A stretch of 64,000 nucleotides of DNA from an uncultured Erythrobacter sp. (lineage in GTDB: Bacteria > Pseudomonadota > Alphaproteobacteria > Sphingomonadales > Sphingomonadaceae), in contig CANMTU010000001.1 in NCBI GenBank assembly GCA_947501005.1, positions 1,946,501 to 2,010,500 of the forward strand, written 5' to 3'. The translations under genes were made by a program, and so were the position numbers. The notes under the pieces are model-generated. The model was given only the letters and a program-made list of their open reading frames with translations. It was not told the origin of the DNA and made no database searches. Positions 37,261 through 46,566 of this stretch are shown one piece after another; the stretch's first letter is position 1, and every line of letters begins with the position of its first letter.

Positions 37261-39276
37261 CTAACCTTGCGAGCGCCAGCGGGTCACCGTCCGCTCGACG
37301 ATGTCCTCCTCGCCGCCTGCCTGGCTCCACAATTCGACGAAGCTCGGGTCTTCCGATGCCGGGCGCTTGATTTCCTCGAGGTTGTCGAAGCTCACCCGGA
37401 TCGGGATCGCCACGCCCTCGCCGCAGATGATGCATTCGCGGTTGCGCAGCGCCGGGATCGCATCGAGGAAGCCACGCGCCCCTTCGGGCATGGCGGCGCG
37501 TACGAATTCCTGGTCGCGGTCGTTGTTGAGGCGCATCGAGATGATCGTGCCGCATTGCGACAGCACGCCCTCGGCAAGGTCGGACGGGCGCTGGGTGATG
37601 AGGCCGAGGCTGATCCCGTATTTGCGGCCTTCTTTGGCGATCCGCGAGAGAATCGTGCCGACCGTGTTGCCGTCCGCGTTCTTCTCGTTCGGAACATAGC
37701 GGTGCGCTTCCTCGCACACGAGCAGGATCGGCGTGGTCCGGCCCTCGCGCCCCCAGATGGCGAAATCGAACACCAGCCGGCTGAGGACCGCGACGACGGT
37801 CGAGGTGATGTCCGAGGGCACGCCCGACACGTCGATGATCGAGATCGGCTTGCCGTCCGCCGGCATGCGGAAGACCTTGGAGATGAACTCCTTCATCGTA
37901 TCCGCGACCAGCATGCCCGAGAACATGAACTGGTAACGCGGATCGCTGCGCAGATCGTCGAGCTTGGTGGAAATGCGCATATAGGGCGCCGAATTGGTCG
38001 CCTTGTCGAGCGTGCCCATCGCATCCTTGATGGCGGTGGAAAGGTCCGACAGCAGATAGGGGATCGGCGAATCGACCGTGATCTTGCTCATCTGTTCGGC
38101 AAGCCGGCTTTTCTGCCGGGCCTTCAGCAGGGCTTTGGCGAGGATGTCGGCATCGGTCTGGCGATCGTTGCCGTTGCTGGTCAGCAGGACCTCGCAATGC
38201 TCCTGGAAGTTCATCAGCCAGTACGGCATCTGCAGGTTCGAGACGTCGAGGATGATCCCGGTCTGCTTGAACGCGGCGGCATATTCGCCGTGCGGATCGA
38301 TCATCACGATATGCCCTTCGGGCGCCGCCTCGCAGATGCGGTGCAGGATCAGCGCCGCGCTGGTCGACTTGCCGGTGCCGGTCGATCCGAGGAGGGCGAA
38401 ATGCTTGCCCAGCATCGCATCGACATACAGGCCGGCGCGGATATCCTTGGTCGGGAAGACCTTGCCGATGGTGACGGCGCTGCGCCCGTCGCTGGCATAG
38501 ACCTGTTTGAGATCGCGCGTGCTCGCCGGATAGACCATCGCGCCGGGCACGGGAAAGCGGGTGACGCCGCGCTTGAAGCCGAACAGGCGGCCGGTGAGTT
38601 TCTCTTCCTTGCCCTCGCCCAGGAAATCGATGTCCGCCAGGATCGACCCGGCCTTGCGGTCCTGCTTCTGGTTGCGGACGCTGGCGATCAGCCACGAATT
38701 GCCGACGCGGATCTTGATCTGGCTGCCGACCTGCCCGGCCATGGCCACGGCCGGGTCCTTGTCGTCCGCACATTCGGACAATCGCTGGAGATCGATCGCG
38801 ATCATCGAACCGGCGCCCGAAATCTCCAGCACCACGCCGAGTGGCAACGCGGCGTTCTCGCTCGAATCCTCGTCCTCGGCGACCGGTTCCGGCGGCCTGG
38901 GTTCGGACCTGGGCACCGAGTCGGAGGGGCGCGGCGGCGCTTCGCCCAGCCGCGGGCTGGCCGCATCGGCGGTTCGCGCCAGGGTTTCTGCCGGGGCCGA
39001 GGCCGGGGTTGAGGCCGGGGTTGGGGTTGGGGCCGTAGCTGGCGGCGGAGCGGGATCGGCGGCCGGGCCCGGCTGCGGTTGGTGGACATAGCCCGATGGC
39101 GACGGTGCCGCCCCGCTCGCTGCCGAATCTGGTTGGGCCGGTGCGGCCGGTTGCGGTGCGGTTTCCGCCCGGCGGATACGGTCGCGCAGGGAATTGCCGC
39201 GCGGTTGCGGCGGTTCCGCCCCGGCTTCGCGGGCGGGATCGAAGGTCCGGAAATTGCCGCTGCGCATGTCGTTCAT
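37261..39276 (-). CDS. HerA-type ATPase (DUF87) with disordered N-terminal region
   Basis: A 671-residue protein. The ATG follows GAGG and is the best of several. Residues 15-140 are Pro/Ala/Glu-rich and probably disordered. A small HAS-barrel-like domain (about 145-270) is followed by the ATPase with LLGSTGTGKSTSAAL (Walker A), MIDPHGEYAAAF and ILLVCEEAHRYV (Walker B), then GISLGLITQRPSDL. These are typical of HerA hexameric DNA translocases, which often pair with a NurA nuclease; no NurA is adjacent. It may act in DNA-end processing or chromosome handling. It is convergent with queE, 45 bases apart. Confidence 0.88.
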   Translation of the reverse strand: MNDMRSGNFRTFDPAREAGAEPPQPRGNSLRDRIRRAETAPQPAAPAQPDSAASGAAPSPSGYVHQPQPGPAADPAPPPATAPTPTPASTPASAPAETLARTADAASPRLGEAPPRPSDSVPRSEPRPPEPVAEDEDSSENAALPLGVVLEISGAGSMIAIDLQRLSECADDKDPAVAMAGQVGSQIKIRVGNSWLIASVRNQKQDRKAGSILADIDFLGEGKEEKLTGRLFGFKRGVTRFPVPGAMVYPASTRDLKQVYASDGRSAVTIGKVFPTKDIRAGLYVDAMLGKHFALLGSTGTGKSTSAALILHRICEAAPEGHIVMIDPHGEYAAAFKQTGIILDVSNLQMPYWLMNFQEHCEVLLTSNGNDRQTDADILAKALLKARQKSRLAEQMSKITVDSPIPYLLSDLSTAIKDAMGTLDKATNSAPYMRISTKLDDLRSDPRYQFMFSGMLVADTMKEFISKVFRMPADGKPISIIDVSGVPSDITSTVVAVLSRLVFDFAIWGREGRTTPILLVCEEAHRYVPNEKNADGNTVGTILSRIAKEGRKYGISLGLITQRPSDLAEGVLSQCGTIISMRLNNDRDQEFVRAAMPEGARGFLDAIPALRNRECIICGEGVAIPIRVSFDNLEEIKRPASEDPSFVELWSQAGGEEDIVERTVTRWRSQG

Positions 39277-39379
39277 CACGAGGCCTCGTTGCTGGCGACG
39301 GCCCCTGCCGCGCTTCGCCGGTTTTCGTAGCGAGCGGCTGGTTAAGATCGGGTCAACGACCGTGCCCGACAGGCCCTGC

Positions 39380-40129
39380 TCAGAGGCGGGCGAACAGGCG
39401 GCCCGCGCCCCATCCCATGCCAACCGAGAGGATTACCGCGACCAGCCCGTAGGCAAGGCCGTAATCGTTGGCGCTTTCCTCCACGAACCGCTCGAACCCG
39501 ACCTTGCGCACGGCGACCTCGGTGGTGGCGGAGGCGAGCACGCGCCCGCGCGAGACGGCGAAGGTTTCCGCGGTATAGATGCCGGTTGTGACGTTGGAGG
39601 GCAGCGAGATGCGCGCCTGGTACAGCACCCCCTCCACGATCCGCACCCCGCCGAAATCCTCCTTGTAGAGGCCCTGCCGCTGCTTGAGATCGACGAGCCC
39701 GGCGGTGAAGCGCGACACCGCATCGGGATCGATCGCACCGGTGGGGGAAAGCTGGATGTAGGTCGTGCCGAATTCGAAGATGGCGGCGGTCTTCTCGTCA
39801 ACGATCTCGGATATCGGCTGCGACGAGGCGACGGCGAAGAAGCTCGGCACGGAGCGGAAATCGCTGCTTTCGGCGTTGATCCAGACCCCGGCGAAACGCT
39901 CCTTCTCGCGCAGGCGGATCGGTTCGCTCGGCCCTTTCAGCACCACGACGATCGCGTAATCATGCGCCGCCTGCCCCGCCGGGTCGAGCACCGCGCCGTA
40001 GAGCAGCAGGTCGGTGCCCGTGAAACCCTGGCGCACCTGCACCTCGTGCTGCGAAATCTCGGGCACCAGCACCGGATCACGCTGCCCCATCAGCGCGAGC
40101 GCCGCCAGGAAGAGGACGGCATATCTCAC
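39380..40129 (-). CDS. TIGR02186-type membrane-anchored protein
   Basis: A 249-residue protein with a GTG start that overlaps the TauE stop (GTGA). A signal peptide (RYAVLFLAALALMGQ) leads to a periplasmic beta-rich domain with QHEVQVRQGFTGTDLLLYGAV and VVLKGPSEPIRLREKERFAGVWIN; a C-terminal transmembrane helix (YGLAYGLVAVILSVGMGWGAGRLF) anchors it. This protein is regularly found next to a TauE/SafE exporter in alphaproteobacteria; the function is unknown. The overlap indicates that it is a partner of the exporter. Confidence 0.88.
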   Translation of the reverse strand: MRYAVLFLAALALMGQRDPVLVPEISQHEVQVRQGFTGTDLLLYGAVLDPAGQAAHDYAIVVVLKGPSEPIRLREKERFAGVWINAESSDFRSVPSFFAVASSQPISEIVDEKTAAIFEFGTTYIQLSPTGAIDPDAVSRFTAGLVDLKQRQGLYKEDFGGVRIVEGVLYQARISLPSNVTTGIYTAETFAVSRGRVLASATTEVAVRKVGFERFVEESANDYGLAYGLVAVILSVGMGWGAGRLFARL

Positions 40130-41031
40130 AGCGGCGCGAGGGTGTAGATCTCGTCCGGCCGGTAGAACAGGCCGAGGAACATGCGAAACGCGATGACCAG
40201 CACGGTCGCCGCCAAAATCAGGCGCAGATATTCGGGCTTCGCCTTCACCGCCCATTGCGACCCGATCTGCGCGCCCGAGACCGAACCCAGCAGCAGCAGG
40301 CCGACCAGCACGATATCGACCGCCCGCGTGGTGAGCGAGTGCATCATGGTGGTGGCGATGGTGACGAACAGGATGTTGAACAGGCTCGTCCCGACGACGA
40401 CGTTCGCGCTCATCCCGAGGATATACAGCATGGCGGGCACCAGGATGAAACCGCCGCCCACACCCATCAGCATGGTCAGGATGCCGACCACCACCCCCAC
40501 CAGCAGCGGCGCCAGCGGCGAAATGTACAGGCCCGAACGATAGAAGCGATAGCGGAATGGCAGGCTCGCCACGAGGGGGTGGTGCCGCCGCCGCGCAGCC
40601 TCCCGGTTTGCCGAACCACGCAGGGTCTGCAGCCCTTCCTTCGCCATCAGGATCCCGATCGAGCCCAGCAGCACGACGTAGAGCGCATTGATGACCACGT
40701 CGATCTGGCCGATCGCGCGGAAGAACCGGAACAGCAGCGAGCCGATGCCCGCGCCGAAAATCCCGCCCACGATCAGGACCGCGCCCATCCGGTAATCCAC
40801 CCCGCCGCGCTTGCCGTGCGCGAACACGCCGGAAACGCTCGCACCTGTCACCTGGGTGGAAGCCGACGCCGCGGCGACGGTCGGCGGGATGCCGTAGAAG
40901 ATCAGCAGAGGCGTGGTCAGAAACCCGCCGCCGACGCCGAACAGGCCAGACAGGATACCCGTCAACGCCCCCAGCGTGACGATGACGAGACCGTTCACCG
41001 ACAGGTTGGCAATAGGCAGGTAGACGTCCAT
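40126..41031 (-). CDS. TauE/SafE-family anion exporter
   Basis: A 301-residue inner-membrane protein with about eight helices in two related halves: GILSGLFGVGGGFLTTPLLIFYGIPPTVAAASAS near residue 25 and MLMGVGGGFILVPAMLYILGMSANVVVGTS near residue 190. This duplicated GVGGGF motif is the family signature. TauE and SafE export sulfite, sulfoacetate or related sulfonates; the substrate here is unknown. It is coupled to the TIGR02186 gene downstream. Confidence 0.92.
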   Translation of the reverse strand: MDVYLPIANLSVNGLVIVTLGALTGILSGLFGVGGGFLTTPLLIFYGIPPTVAAASASTQVTGASVSGVFAHGKRGGVDYRMGAVLIVGGIFGAGIGSLLFRFFRAIGQIDVVINALYVVLLGSIGILMAKEGLQTLRGSANREAARRRHHPLVASLPFRYRFYRSGLYISPLAPLLVGVVVGILTMLMGVGGGFILVPAMLYILGMSANVVVGTSLFNILFVTIATTMMHSLTTRAVDIVLVGLLLLGSVSGAQIGSQWAVKAKPEYLRLILAATVLVIAFRMFLGLFYRPDEIYTLAPL

Positions 41032-41077
41032 CGCGCGGCTCTATCCGAGGCGGGGCGGGGATTGAAGTGGCTTGGCC

Positions 41078-42154
41078 CTAAAAACCGGTGGTCAGGGTGA
41101 TGGCCACTCCGTCCCCCGGCGCCGCCGTGCCGGCCAGCTGGATGCGGTAGTCGGCGGACAGGCGGACGGGCGCACCGGCGAGGTCGATCTCGGCGCTGAC
41201 GCTGGGTCCGGTATCGAGGCGGTCCGCGCCCTTCTGCGCCCCTCCCCATACGCCCACCCCGATGCCGATCCGCGCCGGGCCGAGCTGCGCGACCGGCTTC
41301 TGCGCCACCGCGTGCCCGTCGACGAAACCGGTGGCATAGCGGCCGCCGACATAGCCGGCCTGCCCGTAGGCGCGTACTTCGATGTCGGCGATCAGGTCCG
41401 TCTCCTCGATCCCGGCGGTGACGTAGGCGCTTGGCCGGACCTGCGTTTCGGTGGCGAATCGGGTGGCGCGCAGTTCGGCGTGGAGGCGGACCGGAAAAGC
41501 CGGAACGGGGGCGACGCGCACGCCGGCCGCGACTTCGATCTCGCCCTGCTCGATCAGCGCTTTCGATCCGCGCGCGTAGAGTTCGGGGTTGCGATCGCTT
41601 TCCGGCAGCAACCGATAAGCGATCACCCCCCCTGCCTGACTCGCACCGTAGGACGGCGCGGAAGGCGAGGCGATGATGCGTTCCCCGCTCCCGCGAAGGA
41701 ACGCCCAGACATCGGTTCGCCAGCGGGAGGCGGGTAACGGGGTGGCGGCGCGGGGCAGCGGCGCGGGACGCACAGGGGCGAAGTCTGTTAGCGTGCTGCT
41801 CGGCCGGGGCGGCGCGGCAGGGGTTGGCGGCAGCGGGGCGGTGGCGGCAAGCGGGATCGTCACCTGCGCCTGTGCAGCGCCGCCCCGGAAAGATAAGCGC
41901 TTCCCGGCTGGGCCGGCACGGGCCGGAACAGGCGTGTCAGCAGATTGACCCGGCGCCTCATCCGTCACGACGAGCGCAGGCGCCGGTTCGGCATCTGCCC
42001 CGGCCATCGCCGGTGCGAGGCGATACACGTCCGACAGCTGCGCGAGGGGCCAGGGGTTCTCCCACAGGATCAGCCGCGCGCCGATCCACAGGCCGAGCAG
42101 GACGGCGATGAAAATCAGCGGTTGCCCCCCCCGGGGAGCGGCCTGCCCGCTCAT
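41078..42154 (-). CDS. Membrane-anchored protein with NfrA C-terminal-like beta domain
   Basis: A 358-residue protein whose ATG overlaps the stop of the glycosyltransferase upstream (ATGA). One transmembrane segment (residues 14-32, PLIFIAVLLGLWIGARLI) is followed by a Pro/Ala-rich linker (50-140) and a C-terminal beta-rich domain that starts with SPSAPSYGASQAGGVIAYRLLPESDRNPELYARGS and ends in TTGF. The SQAG..AYRL pattern resembles the C-terminal domain of NfrA, the outer-membrane partner of the NfrB synthase. Here the large TPR part of NfrA is missing. I infer a role in export of the glycan made by the neighbouring enzyme; this is not proven by sequence. Confidence 0.75.
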   Translation of the reverse strand: MSGQAAPRGGQPLIFIAVLLGLWIGARLILWENPWPLAQLSDVYRLAPAMAGADAEPAPALVVTDEAPGQSADTPVPARAGPAGKRLSFRGGAAQAQVTIPLAATAPLPPTPAAPPRPSSTLTDFAPVRPAPLPRAATPLPASRWRTDVWAFLRGSGERIIASPSAPSYGASQAGGVIAYRLLPESDRNPELYARGSKALIEQGEIEVAAGVRVAPVPAFPVRLHAELRATRFATETQVRPSAYVTAGIEETDLIADIEVRAYGQAGYVGGRYATGFVDGHAVAQKPVAQLGPARIGIGVGVWGGAQKGADRLDTGPSVSAEIDLAGAPVRLSADYRIQLAGTAAPGDGVAITLTTGF

Positions 42155-43551
42155 GACAGGGCTTCGCGCGGCAGCACGGCGGCGGGATGGGCGCTGTGTT
42201 CGGTCTTGTCCCACACCACCGCCCCGCCGCGCAGCGTCTTGAGATAGGCCGCCAGCGCGCGCCGCCCGCTCATGATCGCGATCACGTTCGAGACCACCAC
42301 CCGCGGTATCGCCAGCACCCCTTGCCGCCAGCCATATTCGCGCGCCGTGAAGGCCGCGCGCAACGCGCAGCGCCACACGAGGCCGGCGAGATTGCACAGC
42401 AGCAGGAGTTCGAGCATCGGCGTCAGCGCGAACGGCCGCACCACTTCGAAATGAGCGAGCGTGTGGCCGATCAAGGTGGTCGCCACCAGCAGATAGGCCA
42501 GCGCCATCAGCACGGCGCTCAATGGACCCTTGCGGTCGCGCAGCATCATCCAGCGCGTCACGAACGCCCCCTGCCAGCCGAGCCGGTCCCAGCTCTGCAA
42601 GGCAATGCCGTGGGTCCAGCGGGTCTTCTGCCGCACCGCCGCATCCAGCCGGTCGGGGAAATAGGCACGGGTGGCGATCAACCGGCCGCTCTGCGCGCGC
42701 AGCCGCAGGAACCGGCCCGTGCCGCCGAACGCCGCGATCCGCTGGCCCAGTTCATAGTCTTCGGTGAGCGATGCCTGCGCGAACGGCACGCCGCCATTCG
42801 TCTCGGCCAGCTTGCGCAGCGCGCCGCGCCCGATGGCGCAGCCCACCCCCGCCCCCGGCACGCTTGCCCCGATGGCATCGCGCACCACCATGGTCCGGGC
42901 GTGGGATTCGGCGAACTCGTCGGAATAATGGCCCCCGATCCAGCGGGCTTGTGCGCGGGGCAGAGCCAGCACGGGCAATTGCACGAAATCCGCGTCTCGC
43001 ACCGCCCGGTCGAGAACCGCGAGTTCGGCCGGATCGACCATATCCTCCGCATCGTGCAGCACAACCATGTGGGCCGCCGCGCCGGATCGCGCCTCGTCAG
43101 CGCGCAGCGCGTGATACAGCGCGTTCAGGCAATGGGCCTTGCTGGTCGGCCCGTCGGCATCGACCGTTACCGGCCGCACCCGCGCATCGCGCGCCGCGAC
43201 CTTCGCCACCGCGGCGAGCGTGCCGGGATCGTTGCGATAGCAGCCGACGTACAGCCGCAGTTCCGGCTGCCGCCAGACCGCCAGCGCGTGTTCGACCGTC
43301 AGCGCGATGACCGCTTGTTCCCGCCAGGCGGGGATGAAGATCGCGGCCGGACCGGTCAGCGCCGGCGACGTCTCGATTTCGGGGGCGAGCGTGCGGGTTC
43401 GCGCCCGCCCGGTCAGGCGCAGCCACAGATACAGCGCGTCGACCGCCAACTCGTCGAGCAGGCCCAGCGCGAAGAACGCAGCTGCGAACAACAGCAATTC
43501 ATACTGCGCGAGCGCCAGCCATTGCGCGATTGATAACCCCGATGCGACCAC
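42151..43551 (-). CDS. NfrB-like membrane glycosyltransferase family 2
   Basis: A 466-residue processive-type GT2 with a GTG start. One or two N-terminal helices, then a cytoplasmic GT-A domain with FIPAWREQAVIALTVEHAL, DADGPTSKAHCLNALY, VLHDAEDMVDP and a TEDYELGQRIA plus RQKTRWTHGI motif (the QxxRW-like site of processive synthases), and four C-terminal helices. This resembles NfrB, the E. coli synthase of the phage N4 glycan receptor. E. coli NfrB also carries a C-terminal c-di-GMP-binding MshEN domain; this shorter protein has none that I can see. It likely makes a secreted polysaccharide. Confidence 0.87.
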   Translation of the reverse strand: MVASGLSIAQWLALAQYELLLFAAAFFALGLLDELAVDALYLWLRLTGRARTRTLAPEIETSPALTGPAAIFIPAWREQAVIALTVEHALAVWRQPELRLYVGCYRNDPGTLAAVAKVAARDARVRPVTVDADGPTSKAHCLNALYHALRADEARSGAAAHMVVLHDAEDMVDPAELAVLDRAVRDADFVQLPVLALPRAQARWIGGHYSDEFAESHARTMVVRDAIGASVPGAGVGCAIGRGALRKLAETNGGVPFAQASLTEDYELGQRIAAFGGTGRFLRLRAQSGRLIATRAYFPDRLDAAVRQKTRWTHGIALQSWDRLGWQGAFVTRWMMLRDRKGPLSAVLMALAYLLVATTLIGHTLAHFEVVRPFALTPMLELLLLCNLAGLVWRCALRAAFTAREYGWRQGVLAIPRVVVSNVIAIMSGRRALAAYLKTLRGGAVVWDKTEHSAHPAAVLPREALS

Positions 43552-43630
43552 GGTTTCGTCCCTTTCGAACCGGCGCGCTGGCAGAGTAGTCTTGAAACCT
43601 CGTGAAGATTGCTAAACAGGGGGGGCAATC

Positions 43631-44848
43631 ATGACAGAAAAGCCTTCTACCCTCAGACTGGTCTTCGCCCCCGTGCGCGCCCTCTTCGTCAGCGACGCAT
43701 CGGCCGGCATTCTCCTCATCTTCGTGGCGATCGCGGCGATGCTGGCGGCGAACTCTCCGTTTGCGGAGGATTACCACCACCTGTTCCACGGCTATCTGTT
43801 CAACCCGGCGCTGTTCAAGCTCAACACGTTGCACCTGTGGATCAATGACGGGCTGATGGCGGTGTTCTTCTTCGTCGTCGGGCTGGAGGTGAAGCGCGAA
43901 TGGATCGAGGGCCAGCTCTCGACCGTCGATCAGCGCAAGATGCCGGTGATGGCGGCAATGGCCGGCATGGCCATGCCCGCGCTGGTCTTCCTCGCGGTCG
44001 TTAACGGCGAAGGCGCGGCGGGGCTGTCGCGCGGCTGGGCCATTCCGGCGGCGACCGACATCGCCTTCGCGATGGGCGTGCTCGGCCTGCTCGGTAACCG
44101 GGTCCCGGCCTCGCTGCGATTGTTCCTGCTGACGGTCGCGATCGTCGACGATATCGGCGCGGTGCTGGTGATCGCGGCGTTCTATACCGCGCAGATCAAG
44201 ATGATCTGGCTCGCCGCCGCGATCGCCACGGTCGGCGTGATGTTCGCCATGAACCGGATGCGGGTTTCCGCCTATTGGCCGTTCATCGTCATGGCGCTGG
44301 TGCTGTGGTTCTTTGTCCTGAATTCAGGCGTCCACGCGACGATCGCCGGCGTCGTCGCCGCGCTGACCATTCCGATGCGCGGGAAGGACGACGACACCAT
44401 GCTTGAACATCTCGAACATGGCCTCGCCCCGTGGAGCGCCTATCTCATCGTGCCGATCTTCGGGTTCGCCAATGCCGGGGTCGAGATCGGCGATCTCGGC
44501 TGGGCCGGGGTGTTCGCGCCCCTGCCGCTGGCGATCGCGGCGGGCCTGTTCCTCGGCAAGCAGATCGGCATCTTTTTCGCGATCTGGGCGGCGAACAAGG
44601 TGGGCTTCGCCAACAAGCCCGAAGGCGCATCCTGGCCGGAGATCTGGGGCGTGTCGATCCTGTGCGGCATCGGCTTCACCATGTCGCTGTTCATCAGCGG
44701 GCTGGCCTTTGCCGGGATCGACCTGCTGATCGAGGAAGCCAAGATCGGCATCCTGATGGGCTCGGTCGTCTCCGCGCTGGTCGGCTTCGCGATCCTGCGC
44801 CTGACGACCGACCACCCGGACGACGTGCGTTCGCCCTATTGCGATTGA
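43631..44848 (+). CDS. nhaA: Na+/H+ antiporter NhaA
   Basis: A 405-residue NhaA-type antiporter with about 12 membrane helices. A G-rich ribosome-binding site precedes the ATG. The functional residues are visible: the ATDIAFAMGVLGLLG segment with the helix-IV aspartate and AIVDDIGAVLVIA with the paired aspartates of the sodium-binding site. It expels Na+ (or Li+) in exchange for protons at high pH or salt, in line with a marine or saline-tolerant organism. It converges with the glyoxalase gene 13 bases away. Confidence 0.96.
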   Translation: MTEKPSTLRLVFAPVRALFVSDASAGILLIFVAIAAMLAANSPFAEDYHHLFHGYLFNPALFKLNTLHLWINDGLMAVFFFVVGLEVKREWIEGQLSTVDQRKMPVMAAMAGMAMPALVFLAVVNGEGAAGLSRGWAIPAATDIAFAMGVLGLLGNRVPASLRLFLLTVAIVDDIGAVLVIAAFYTAQIKMIWLAAAIATVGVMFAMNRMRVSAYWPFIVMALVLWFFVLNSGVHATIAGVVAALTIPMRGKDDDTMLEHLEHGLAPWSAYLIVPIFGFANAGVEIGDLGWAGVFAPLPLAIAAGLFLGKQIGIFFAIWAANKVGFANKPEGASWPEIWGVSILCGIGFTMSLFISGLAFAGIDLLIEEAKIGILMGSVVSALVGFAILRLTTDHPDDVRSPYCD

Positions 44849-44861
44849 TCCTGCCCGCCCC

Positions 44862-45299
44862 TTACCAGGTGCCGGTGTTCGCCATGCTTGCCCAGGGTTC
44901 CTGCGGCGCAAGATGGCCGTCCTGCAGCAGCTCGACCGAGATTCCGTCGGGCGTGCGGACGAAGGCCATATGCCCGTCGCGCGGCGGGCGGGCGATGGTG
45001 TGGCCGGCATCCATCAACCGCTGGCAGGTCTCGTAGATATTCTCGACCCGGTAGGCGAGATGGCCGAAATTGCGCCCCCCTTCATAGGTTTCGGGCGCGC
45101 TGCCGTCTTCCGCGGGCCAGTTATAGGTCAGCTCGACCTCGGCCAGCCCTTCCTGTCCCGGCGCGGCGAGGAAGACGAGGGTGAAGCGCCCCTGCTCGCT
45201 GTCCTGGCGGCGGACTTCTTCAAGGCCGATCAGTTCGAAAAAGCGCACCGTGGCGTCGATATCGGCCACGCGGATCATGGAATGGAGGAAACGGGTCAT
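44862..45299 (-). CDS. gloA: Lactoylglutathione lyase (glyoxalase I)
   Basis: A 145-residue VOC-fold metalloenzyme that detoxifies methylglyoxal with glutathione. Metal ligands can be placed at His6, Glu56, His80 and Glu123 (LHSMIRV, EVELTYN, FGHLAYRV, SVELLQ). NWPAEDGSAPETYEGGRNFGHLAYRV is strongly typical of GloA rather than of general VOC dioxygenases. Length fits the short bacterial form. It has its own promoter and no obvious operon partner. Confidence 0.93.
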   Translation of the reverse strand: MTRFLHSMIRVADIDATVRFFELIGLEEVRRQDSEQGRFTLVFLAAPGQEGLAEVELTYNWPAEDGSAPETYEGGRNFGHLAYRVENIYETCQRLMDAGHTIARPPRDGHMAFVRTPDGISVELLQDGHLAPQEPWASMANTGTW

Positions 45300-45419
45300 A
45301 CAGGTTCGGTGTCTCTGGCTGCGTAAAGCGCCAAGATAGGCGCGCCGCCGCCCGGCGCTACCCCCGTTCGCCTGCGCGTGGCGTAGCGGGGCGCCGCACC
45401 GGCGGCCCCCCGCTGCCGC

Positions 45420-46304
45420 TCAGAACCCGGCGGAGACCGAGAACACGACCTGGCCCGACGCGATCGAGGAACCGTCCTTCGTGTTCTGGAAATTGGGCAG
45501 CAGATAGGCCGACTCTGCGCGCGAGATGTCCGTATCGACATAGGCGACGCCTAGCGTGAGCGGGCCGACGGCGTAATCGGCGCCGAGCAACCAGTCGAAA
45601 TACGTGCCGGTCGGCGCGATGCTGGTTCCGTTGGGGCCGAGGCCGGAATTGCCGTCCGAATAACCGAGATGCCCCTTCACGGTCAGGCCGGTATCCGGGA
45701 TGCCGGCACTGAGATCGGTCCAGATGTAGAGATTGTCCTCCTTGTCGCCCGGATCGATCGGTATGCCTGCCGCGGCTTCGGCGCCGTTGCGAAAGACCTT
45801 GCCGAGCGCTTCCTGCTTGGGCGCGTAAGCCACGCCCACCAGCCCCTCGACCGGGCCGTAAGTGGACGAGAACTTGACGTAAGGCTCGAAGAAGTCGGTC
45901 GTATCGGCGCCGCCGGGATACATGTACCACGTCACCCCGACATCGAGGGTCGCGTCGCCCAGGGGGAGCGCGTAACCGCCGTACAAATCCAGTTCGGTGT
46001 TCGAACCGCCGAAGGTCCCCCACCCGGCAAGGTTCGATGCCCACGCGCCGACATAAGCGCCGGATGCGTGGCCGACCGAAAAGCCGCCCTGGACCGCCAG
46101 TTCCTCGTCGGTCTGGGAAACGCCTCGGAAGCGGTAGTCGGATACCAACGCGATGCTGCCGGAAACGGTCAGCGGGCCGGCATCGGCCGGATCGGCCGCC
46201 TCGGGGACCGGATCGTTGGTGCTCTGGGCAAGGCCCGGCACGGCAAATGCCATGGCCGAAGCCGCAAGAAAGGTCGCGGAGGTCCCGCGAAAGAACGTAA
46301 GCAT
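45420..46304 (-). CDS. TorF-family putative porin
   Basis: A 294-residue outer-membrane protein. The ATG follows AGGGAG, and a signal peptide ends in VPGLAQ. The barrel begins with LTVSGSIALVSDYRFRGVSQTDEELAVQGGF, the conserved start of the TorF (TIGR02001) family, and ends in VFSVSAGF with the terminal Phe. Alternating Tyr/Gly strands fill the chain (about 12 strands by eye). The family is common in Sphingomonadales and Xanthomonadales; the substrate is unknown. Confidence 0.92.
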   Translation of the reverse strand: MLTFFRGTSATFLAASAMAFAVPGLAQSTNDPVPEAADPADAGPLTVSGSIALVSDYRFRGVSQTDEELAVQGGFSVGHASGAYVGAWASNLAGWGTFGGSNTELDLYGGYALPLGDATLDVGVTWYMYPGGADTTDFFEPYVKFSSTYGPVEGLVGVAYAPKQEALGKVFRNGAEAAAGIPIDPGDKEDNLYIWTDLSAGIPDTGLTVKGHLGYSDGNSGLGPNGTSIAPTGTYFDWLLGADYAVGPLTLGVAYVDTDISRAESAYLLPNFQNTKDGSSIASGQVVFSVSAGF

Positions 46305-46472
46305 GGTCGAACTCCCTGGTTCGTTGCGTCGCTTCGTTCCGCCTGCAATCCCGTCGTCCTCGGTCTATCGTGAGGCTTCTTGATCGGGATTTGCATGGAA
46401 GTTGCCTGAAAGCGGGCTTACGCGCAATCTTCGGTCGAACGGTTTTCGCTATTGCAACATCAAGCGTGACTA

Positions 46473-46488
46473 TTGTGCAACTGCACAA
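46473..46488. promoter_or_regulatory. Inverted repeat TTGTGC-AACT-GCACAA
   Basis: Perfect 6-base arms, about 80 bases before the phosphoesterase start and inside the 262-base divergent region shared with the porin gene. It could be an operator for either gene; no sigma factor boxes are clear around it. Confidence 0.35.
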
Positions 46489-46566
46489 CGCATGAGGTGG
46501 TGCGGTGCTTGCCGGGACGCCCGGGGTTACCTACCTTTGGTCGCACACTTATACATGGGGCGCCTT

